Positions 56,976 through 64,000 of a DNA stretch of 64,000 nt are shown piece after piece. The notes under the pieces are model-generated. The model made no database searches, was not told the origin of the DNA, and was given only the letters and a program-made list of their open reading frames with translations. Origin of the DNA: Tubiluchus corallicola (lineage: Eukaryota; Priapulida; Priapulimorpha; Priapulimorphida; Tubiluchidae); assembly GCA_030141605.1 (NCBI GenBank), contig JAQGDQ010000514.1:62001-126000 (forward strand), given 5' to 3'. The position numbers and the translations under genes were made by a program. Position 1 is the stretch's first letter; each line of letters begins with the position of its first letter.

Positions 56976-57570
56976 ATATATTTTTTGTTATGCAGTTGTC
57001 ATAATGAATGTTAAGACTTAGATTTAACAGAAATTTGTGGTATTTTAGGGAGGTGCTGCCATCTTTTGGCTGTAAAATTAATTTACCTATTTCTTAAACT
57101 GTTTACTGTACAATCTATTTACATACCATTTACTGGGTTTCAACTAAAGTTAATGAGCTGTAACAGGAGTCCTGGCTATTGTATGTTGGTCAGTAGTAGT
57201 TCAGGTCTCATAGTCTGCTGGTGAATAATGTAATTGGTGAATTTCATAATGTAGTTTGTCAAGGTATGTTGCTTTAAATTATATTTTGTGGTTTTTTTAT
57301 TTTGCTAAACTGAGAGGTTAGTGCTTTAATTTTTGTTATAGTGTGTTAAACTTAAGTGAATTATTAAGCTAAACTTCCCTAAATGTTGCTTTTGCTTTTA
57401 TTTCAGACGGCAATTTATGTTGAAACCTACCCCCCCCCCTCTACACAGGCTTCACTTCTTCATTTTTTTGACAATAAAGAAATCAACCTACCTGTATCAA
57501 AGTGTTCATCATTTTTATTGGATTACAACATGCAGACAGACAAACTGAACAAAACAGCCAGGACCCTGTA
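56976..57570 (+). repeat. Unidentified insertion inside the NS3 helicase region
   Basis: About 590 bp without viral similarity separate motif Ia from the motif II part. Near its right end, after TTTTATTTCAG (57405), an open stretch reads VETYPPPSTQASLLHFFDNK and ends TAA 57569. No clear terminal repeats or target duplication seen. It may be a mobile element fragment carrying an exon end. Confidence 0.4.
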
Positions 57571-58048
57571 AAATCGAGGTAATGGCCCATGCAACAGCCT
57601 TAAATCGATATAGGAAGGAGAAATTGAACTTTAGAAGCTCATTGACCATCATAGATGATGGGCATTATAATAACGAAGAAACCGTGGCATTAGTATCCAT
57701 AGTCATGTACAGTGCAACATCAAAGGACATGATGGCCACAGCCACAAACCAGCCAGTGGAGCGCATGGAGATGAATGAAAGGGAAGTTAAAAACTATGTT
57801 AACGAGCAAGTAGAAGCCAAGATATTGTGGATAGTACCAGGCAACGTGAATAGTAAAGCAAAAGAAGTGAAAGGTTGGTACAAGGACAAAATAATAGTGT
57901 TGGATAAGCACAATATAGAAAACCTGAACCAAGCTAAAAATCTTGCGACAGGCATGGGGATAAGCACCAGCATATGTGAGTGTGGTGCTAACTTAAATCC
58001 TGACATCGTCATTGTACTCAAACTAATTACCCTCCAGTAACAGAAGGT
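57571..58048 (+). pseudogene. Flavivirus-like NS3 helicase, motifs II to V
   Basis: ATG 57582 (MAHATALNRYR) begins the block before motif II. LTIIDDGH at about 57642-57665 stands where flaviviral helicases have the DExH box, with an Asp-Gly in place of Glu-Ala, so ATPase function would be lost. MMATATN is motif III, AKILWIVPGN motif IV and ISTSICECGANLNPDIVI motif V. The frame ends at the LINE insertion after 58048. Confidence 0.8.
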
Positions 58049-58810
58049 ATTGAGACTGGAAGATGGGCAAGGATAAAAAGAGAGGACAGGCTATGCTCCT
58101 GTTCTGGCTTAAACGTACAAACAGAAGAGCATGTTATCTGTTTTTGTCCACTTACGAATCACCTTCGTGAACATAACACTGAACTGAGCTTCAACGAATT
58201 TTTTAAGACGAATTTTTTAAGCTTTATTTACGAACAATGTTTTCTTGTGCTTCAAAATATGACATTGCCTAAGTGTACTACAATCAATGTCCGCCATATT
58301 CCAATAAAATATTGTAGCGTTTTATATGTCATTTCTATTGAAAAAAATAAAAAAGCTATTTTACAAATTTGCATTAAATTCTGTAGTTCTAGACCCTACT
58401 AAACACAAACATTAAGTAAACCTAATTTGGTAATTTTACTAATTTATACTATGTAACACATTATTTATACTATGTAACACGTTCTATCAAATTATAAGAT
58501 TGTCATTAAGTAAACTAAATGTTCAAGGTGATCAGTTCAATCAAAATGATACAAAATGATGTATTTACTTACATCGTACGTCTCCATAAAGCAAATCGAG
58601 TATTTACCAATATATCTGACAAATTATCACTATCATACTGTGAAAACTACTATTAAAGAAGCCTGTTAACGTCTGCCAACTAACTCGCTTGCCCAGGTAA
58701 AAACAGATCTGTACAGGTGAGTGATCGTGGTCACGTGACCAACGAGATACTTAGCGAAATTCACTACAGTCATTGATACTCAAACTAATTACACTCCAGT
58801 AACAGAAGGT
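58008..58810 (+). mobile_element. LINE 3' fragment with 41/42-nt target-site duplication inside NS3
   Basis: The element part is about 58049-58768. Its ORF start, IETGRWARIKREDRLCSCSG then QTEEHVICFCPL, is the Cys/His tail found at the C-terminus of many LINE reverse transcriptases, followed by a non-coding AT-rich 3' end. The flanks 58008-58048 and 58769-58810 both read GTCATTG, TACTCAAACTAATTAC, CTCCAGTAACAGAAGGT, differing by one indel and one substitution. They are a target duplication made of viral helicase sequence, so the LINE landed in the viral copy after it entered the genome. Confidence 0.8.
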
Positions 58811-59076
58811 GATGTAGATGTGATTTTGCAGGAAAGACCCACTAGTAGGGCTAGCCAGGTTCAGAGAATAGGTCGAGGAGGCAGAAGGAAGAAAGCCACT
58901 TATGTAACGATTGGGCCAAGAACTAGACCACAGACGAGATTTTTCCCATCAGATACAGCCATGTGGGATGGCATAGCCATCTTACTGGCTGAAGACACAG
59001 AGGCTACACTACTGCAATATGTATGGTGAGGAAGAATGCACATTGCATAGTGAGCGGAGTTTAGAATTCAAGAGAT
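58811..59076 (+). pseudogene. Flavivirus-like NS3 helicase, motif VI
   Basis: Reads DVDVILQERP, SRASQVQRIGRGGRRKK with the Arg-finger motif QRIGRGGR at 58862-58885, then MWDGIAILLAEDTEATLLQY. A stop (TGA near 59027) breaks the frame; coding-like sequence continues in another frame (EECTLHSERSLEFKRL) to the MITE. Confidence 0.75.
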
Positions 59077-59658
59077 TACCGTATATACTCGCATATAAGC
59101 CGAATTTAGAACTATAAGATACAATACTGAAATCAGGGGGTCGGCTTATATGCGCATGAAACAAAATGAACACAAGGACAGACACTAATGCCAATTTTCC
59201 AGCCACACATTTTCATCGCTATCTGACTCTTTATTTGGTTGTGTGTCACCAGTGGTGTATTGGAGGGGGATCGTGGGGGATCGCCGTCCATCCACTTTTT
59301 TTTAGAAAAAATATAACAGAAAACTTTTTTATAACAGAAATGTTATAATTTTTTGTGAATAAATAGAAAACAAAATAGTTTCTTCTTTATTCATATCAAA
59401 ATGTATAATTTCTTCTATTTCTTCTAGTATGTAACATAAAAGTAAGCATTTTACATCTTTATAGTAAAAAATTTCTATGAACCAAAAATACCCAATTAAC
59501 AAAATGTGACAAAAAGGGGGTTTGATTGGGTATGGAGTAAAATTAGACAAGTTGATGGTCGGCTTATATACGGGTTTTTGCAAAAACTTGCCATTTTAAA
59601 GCAGTTTTAGGGGGTCGGCTTATATGCGATGTAGGCCTATATGCGAGTATATACGGTA
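59077..59658. mobile_element. 582-bp MITE with terminal inverted repeats inserted in the helicase
   Basis: Begins TACCGTATATACTCGCATAT and ends with the inverse, ATATGCGAGTATATACGGTA. Additional GGTCGGCTTATAT copies lie internally near 59145, 59556 and 59611. TA at both edges fits a TA target duplication, as for Tc1/mariner-like elements. No transposase ORF. The viral helicase C-terminal part resumes directly after it. Confidence 0.8.
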
Positions 59659-60556
59659 GGCGTGAAACACCCAGTGACTGAAGATATGAAAGTGCCATAC
59701 TCAATGGCTGTGTTGTTGAGTGAGAACGGTTTGCCACGGATATCAGACAATGTGCCAAACAGGAAGACGCCAACAGCAATTCTGTAATCAATGTCCAAGA
59801 AAAGGGGTTGCATTCGATTGTAGAATGCATGTGAATAAGCATGCAATGTTGGTGCAGTTGGTGGAATTTGGATTCAATTCTTGGAGTGTGGTGACGATGT
59901 TGGCAATAATAACAATGATATCAAGCACTCTCTATTATAAAATCATAACATCAACTCATGGTTGGCAAAGGACAGTAGACCTTATTAAATGGTTATGGAG
60001 ATATGCTATAGTATTCACGACTTTCTACATGGTCACTATGCACCAGGATTTACTAGCTGGATTGAATTTTGCAGTACTATTAAAGCTTAGTATGAACTTA
60101 TATGACATTATAGTCGAAATACGAGCCGAAAGGAATGTGAAACACTCCTGGTGGGACGCGATGGTTGCAATGATATACACAGGAACCCTGTTAATAGCTT
60201 TGCGAGGGGACCAGTTCATAACTTTTGTAACCCGAAAGATGGGAGTTGAAGGAGTGCAACATGTACGAAATATTGGATGGCGTTATCAGGTAACAGATTA
60301 TTTATCTGTGATACAAAGCCATCTTATTTACGTGGTGCTCGACACATCATCCATAGGAAAGTTATTCGGTTATGTATATTCCACTAAGATTCGAGAGAAA
60401 ACAAATGAAAAGGGCTTTGACGGTCCAACAATCAAGGGACGTATTAAAGGAAACATTTCATTGCCAACCATGCATAACCGTTGCCATGCCTACCATGCAA
60501 AAACGACTGTTTACCGTTTCAATACGGTGATATTGAAGAAATTGAAAAATTTTTGA
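59659..60556 (+). pseudogene. Flavivirus-like helicase C-terminus and NS4-like membrane protein
   Basis: After the MITE, HPVTEDMKVPYSMAVLLSEN continues the helicase C-terminal domain up to TAA near 59788. A neighbouring frame then carries a multi-spanning protein: WSVVTMLAIITMISSTLYY, WLWRYAIVFTTFYMV, LLAGLNFAVLLKLSMNLY, MVAMIYTGTLLIAL and SHLIYVVLDTSSIGKLFGY. Position directly after the helicase and the membrane topology suit NS4 of a flavi-like virus. It ends with GRIKGNISLPTMHN, also found at 38596, then TGA 60554. Confidence 0.65.
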
Positions 60557-60579
60557 ATATCGGCGTAACTTCATGTACT

Positions 60580-61016
60580 ATATCATCTTTAGCTACCGGG
60601 TCTTTACCAAACAATTTTCATCAGCATCACACTGACTCACAGTCACTAGTAAACACTTTAAACTGTCTTCCCTAATCAATGATGGTAATTCGATGAAAAC
60701 CTTTTATTTTTCCATATGAATGCGAGTCGCTTGTACCTTAATTAAAATTTCATCACAACAGATTCTTCCATAATTATTTATTCATTGATATTTTTTTACA
60801 GAGCATGTACCTTGTGAGGAGAGTCCGGAAGGTTTTGACCTCAGCTGGGATTCGACTGAGCAGAACTCAGAAGCAGGTGTTTCTACAGTAACCAGTGAAT
60901 CAGTATCAGTAAGCGAATTCAAGTGGTGTATGGTGAGTACGAACAGCCAACAATGTTTTAGCACTTTGTGCATCTCATTTCTCGAGATGAAAATGTGTTA
61001 GACATTTTTTAATTAT
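60580..61016 (+). repeat. Third copy of the segment at 39240-39660 / 48433-48853
   Basis: Starts TATCATCTTTAGCTACCGGG and ends near GAAAATGTGTTAGACATTTT. Includes the exon-like segment. More diverged than the other two copies. Confidence 0.75.
60802..60932 (+). CDS. Exon-like segment, copy 3 (131 nt)
   Basis: Same borders (TTTTTTTACAG, ATGGTGAGT). Differs from the other copies by a 6-nt in-frame insertion (adds Ser-Val) and a few substitutions that keep the frame open. Confidence 0.4.
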
Positions 61017-61209
61017 CAAATACAGACACATACAAATAATTGGAACTATTAAGAAAAGAAAGTTTATCTATATACCCTGATAAGCCTTCTACTAATGTAC
61101 AACTGAGTTCAATTCCTATAAGTTCATTTTCAAACACCTAGTTATTTGTTACTGTATCAATTTCGTTTGATCAGGTCTGCTTATTCATTACCTTTTTGAC
61201 TTCTGTTAA

Positions 61210-62128
61210 CTATTCAGTTAGCGCATAATAGGCTCTGTCCACCACTTGCATCAACATTGGTGGCAACATCGCATCATAGCGGATGGAAGACCTGACATTT
61301 GAAGGAAACACAATTTCTCCTCGCACCTGTCCTGGCAACATCGCATCATAGCGGATGGAAGACCTGACATTTGAAGGAAACACGATTTCTCCTCGCACCT
61401 GTCCTGGCAACATCGCATCATAGCGGATGGAAGACCTGACATTTGAAGGAAACACGATTTCTCCTCGCACCTGTCCTGGCAACATCGCATCATAGCGGAT
61501 GGAAGACCTGACATTTGAAGGAAACACAATTTCTCCTCGCACCTGTCCTGGCAACATCGCATCATAGCGGATGGAAGACCTGACATTTGAAGGAAACACA
61601 ATTTCTCCTCGCACCTGTCCATCTAAAGCACGAGGGATGTGTCTCACCTTTCTGGCTAGCAGACTGACAGTAACTTTCAGAAACAAAAGTGGGTGTTGAG
61701 TTAGTATATGACTCAGTACCTTGAGTTTCAGCATTTGAAACCCTTGATGCTTTATCCATTTTAGAGCTTTCTTTAGATTTTATGCTACCACTCAGATTAG
61801 CAGTACACTTTTTATTGCTTAGACAATCACTTGCTGATGATTTGGAACTTCTTAATCTTATTAGGTAGCTATGAGGCATTAGCTTACTGTTACATAAGTT
61901 TATTAGCGTCTGTTTACTACAGTTCGCTAGGTTCAGCTCAGCTTCATAAATTGTTTGGCGTGGAAAACTTCGAGGCTTTACACCAATAGTAATGGCGGCT
62001 GGAACTATACTCCAGGTTACGGCATACAGCAGTGTCAAGGCCACAACAAGTGCTGTGCAAGAATACTGCCGACGTAAAATTAAAATGTTCTCACCGTATT
62101 TGTTCTCCAAAAACTTCATAAACTTCAC
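61210..62128 (-). CDS. Hypothetical minus-strand gene with an N-terminal membrane segment and repeats
   Basis: From ATG 62128 (MKFMKFLENKYGENILILRR) the frame has a hydrophobic segment (ALVVALTLLYAVTWSIVPAA), then Ser/Asn/Lys-rich sequence down to TAA/TGA near 61562. A second minus frame, from about 61734 to 61210, is open through five 24-residue repeats (GQVRGEIVFPSNVRSSIRYD) and ends RAYYALTE. The two overlap at 61562-61734, so either one frame is a shadow or a splice or frame break joins them. No family recognised. The same strand as ACBD6. Confidence 0.3.
61261..61620. repeat. 72-bp tandem repeat, five units
   Basis: Units begin at 61261, 61333, 61405, 61477 and 61549 (TGGCAACATCGCATCATAGC). 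Units differ at one or two positions only (CACAATTT / CACGATTT). Confidence 0.9.
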
Positions 62129-62210
62129 TGCCGAAGATTACTTATATAATTTTGCAGGCATCAAAGGTGAGATATCACGTAAAATAATTGTTTTTATTCA
62201 AGTTTGCTAA

Positions 62211-62764
62211 TTTTGTGTGAGCACCAATACTATCAGCATTATTATTTCCTCTTTCCAATCTGGCCTTCCCTGTTTGAGTCACTTGTCATGTTACAATCTT
62301 AAGCTGATGAGCCTACCTCATGTAAAACTGTTTTAAAAAAGAGATTACTTTTACTAAACCATCGCAGATGATGTGACTTTGAAGAAATGTAAAGAAAAGT
62401 TTTAAACATAAAGAAACACACACGTATATGGTCGTTAGCATTGCTTATATTTTTTACATTCGCAACTGTTTTTGCCAATCGCTCAGTGCAGCATGAAAAT
62501 TGTTTAAAAACATAGGAGAATTTAAAACATTGATGAAGCTTTGTATGGTGAAAATATGTTGTAGTTATCACAATACTTTCTCATTGTTAATAAGATCTTT
62601 CAGATCAATGAGTCGTAATATTTACAGTCAGCTAACTATTGGCTATTCCGCAAATGTTTCTTTTTGCATTTTTGTTCAAATTGATTTTTTTTAAATTTTG
62701 ATTTACTGAAGTAGGCAAACTTGAAAAGCCAAGGCTCCTTGGTCTCACTTAAACCATTCACTTC
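62211..62764. other. No recognisable gene
   Basis: AT-rich sequence with short ORFs in both directions lacking family signature. Confidence 0.5.
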
Positions 62765-63133
62765 ATGAACTTAATTCGAAAAAATTTAGTGCGTCTCCGA
62801 GATGCTGGATGGGACCAAAAACAGATTGAAAACCTTGAGACAGAATTTCATGGTCTGAAGAGAGACTACAGAGACAATGAACCCACCAAGACTGCATTGG
62901 ATACGATGACAGATGACACACCATTCCTCCAAGCTTGGAAGAACTTCGATCGCTACTCTTCCTTGATGGAATTTTCTGGAGGACGTGCAACTCTCTTTCC
63001 GTCAACAGCCACTGTAGAGGCTGACTTTAGCATTGTTGGGGAAATCAAAGATTGCTATAAGCAGAGCATGACAGACTTCAGCCTGGAGGGGTGCCTCCAA
63101 GCAAAACAGTTTTTTGAACTGATGAAAATGTGA
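62765..63133 (+). pseudogene. hAT-derived protein fragment
   Basis: ATG 62765 to TGA 63131. Opens with IRKNLVRLRDAGWDQKQIE and ends with FPSTATVEADFSIVGEIKD then MTDFSLEGCLQAKQFFEL. The E-A-D-F-S plus D-F-S-L-E-G-x-x-x-x-K-Q tail is typical of the last part of hAT-derived, ZBED-like host proteins that lack a catalytic core. May be a retrocopied or truncated family member. Confidence 0.45.
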
Positions 63134-63439
63134 TAACTGATAGTGATAAGGAGTAACAAAATAAATGAATCAAATGACCTAAACAAAGTGGCCTGATCAT
63201 ATAGCAAGTCCGTGTATTCCACAGATTCTTGCAACATTTGGCAGCATCTATCTAAAATTTAAAGGACTTCATGTGAGCAGACATCTTAAATGCTGCGTAA
63301 GACGATGCAATTAAAGTTTCGATTTAGAGCTGCATCAGAGAAAATTTGTAAAATAATCTAATGTAAATTTAGATCAGTTTGGAAAATCCAAATTGAAATG
63401 CAAAAAACTAGTTCTCATTGGCTGTTCACGTTCAGTAAA

Positions 63440-63600
63440 GTAGACAGGTTTACAACTTTATACAACAGTTTTCTACAGGAATAGATCTAATTGTAAAATG
63501 AGTCAGACAGCCTGAATGCACCATGACTATTTTGTGGTGCCAGTGGTGCAGACTGCTAAGATCTCATCTAATTAGGTTAATTATTTCAGAAATTATTAAA
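63440..63600. repeat. Dispersed repeat, second copy
   Basis: Matches about 31005-31160 through GAGTCAGACAGCCTGAATGC, GTGGTGCCAGTGGTGCAGAC and AAGATCTCATCTAATTAGG. Confidence 0.65.
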
Positions 63601-63658
63601 AACCTAAATTCCGTTTTATTAGAGCCTTCACGTCTGCCATAATTAGGCTTCTCAGACG

Positions 63659-63672
63659 TACGCCTAGGCGTA
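63659..63672. other. 14-bp perfect palindrome TACGCCTAGGCGTA
   Basis: Perfect inverted repeat without spacer. Single occurrence noted; no function can be assigned. Confidence 0.4.
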
Positions 63673-63839
63673 TAATTGCTTCATTAAAGGCGGGTTGGAT
63701 AGGTACTAGACAGCTTGCGGAATGTACCCCACCTGCATCAAACACGTTGGATGAATGAATCTAAATGAAATAAAACAATTTTCCATGTTGTTTGAAAAAT
63801 CTTTGTTTTTTTCACAAAAATACGTCTATGTTACAGAAA

Positions 63840-64000
63840 CTCGAAGGCTTGGAGATAAACCAACCAAGACACAGACTGGATGACGAATGCAGACGGGAAA
63901 ATGAACAACAAGCACAACAATAGCAACTAAACCAGCATGCAGAACAACAGCAGCAAGAAGAACAGGCGCAACAACAGGCACAACAAGAGCAACAACATGA
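63840..64000 (+). CDS. Gln-rich reading frame running off the window
   Basis: Reads LEGLEINQPRHRLDDECRRE then Gln/Glu/Ala repeats (EQQAQQ, EQQQQEEQAQQ) with one TAG near 63922. CAA/CAG-rich repeat DNA; it may be part of a protein continuing to the right or a simple repeat. Confidence 0.3.

Noticed and set aside
56475-60556. Cellular DEAH-box helicase gene
   Set aside because: The helicase motifs are preceded by a serine-protease nucleophile block and followed by a multi-spanning protein, as in a flaviviral polyprotein.
1-64000. tRNA or rRNA genes
   Set aside because: No cloverleaf with A and B boxes or conserved rRNA core was noticed on either strand by eye.

Overview
The window is eukaryotic nuclear DNA, most likely from an invertebrate and probably an arthropod. 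It is AT-rich, carries two conserved animal genes with GT-AG introns, and holds LINE, hAT, MITE and LTR remnants next to virus-derived sequence. I cannot name the species from sequence alone.

Layout. (1) 59-13133, plus strand: the 3' two thirds of a cationic amino acid transporter gene (SLC7A1-3 type), ten visible exons with phase-consistent junctions. (2) 13134-19428: intergenic, no gene recognised. (3) 19429-23301, minus strand: ACBD6 (acyl-CoA-binding domain plus ankyrin repeats), six visible exons; the first coding exon is missing and would lie to the right. (4) About 23980-61016: a 37 kb mosaic in which every recognisable reading frame lies on the plus strand, opposite to ACBD6. (5) 61200-64000: a minus-strand ORF with a 72-bp repeat, a hAT-like fragment, a dispersed repeat and a Gln-rich reading frame running off the edge.

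The mosaic combines several kinds of material. Broken copies of RNA-virus genes: a flavivirus-like NS3 protease-helicase with a following membrane protein, two copies of a flavivirus-like NS5 methyltransferase, three copies of a class I fusion glycoprotein with a furin-type site (one followed by a further viral-like gene across a mononegavirus-like junction), and a Cys-rich virus-like ORF in two copies. Three copies of a C2H2 zinc-finger gene whose downstream part differs: two join a poly-Asp/poly-Gln finger array in frame to the methyltransferase, one joins the Cys-rich ORF. Two copies of an FHA-like gene. Three tandem arrays of a 117/123-bp unit, each unit looking like a symmetric mini-exon with its own acceptor and donor. 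Three solo-like 296-301 bp LTRs. Large near-identical segmental duplications (shifts of about 5.2, 9.2 and 12.47 kb) link these parts.

The helicase is interrupted by a LINE tail with a 41/42-nt target duplication and by a 582-bp MITE, so the viral sequence has lived in the germline and is not contamination. If the missing ACBD6 5' exon lies beyond the window, the whole mosaic sits in an ACBD6 intron and would be transcribed antisense to every viral ORF, as expected of an EVE-rich piRNA source locus. That last point is inference.
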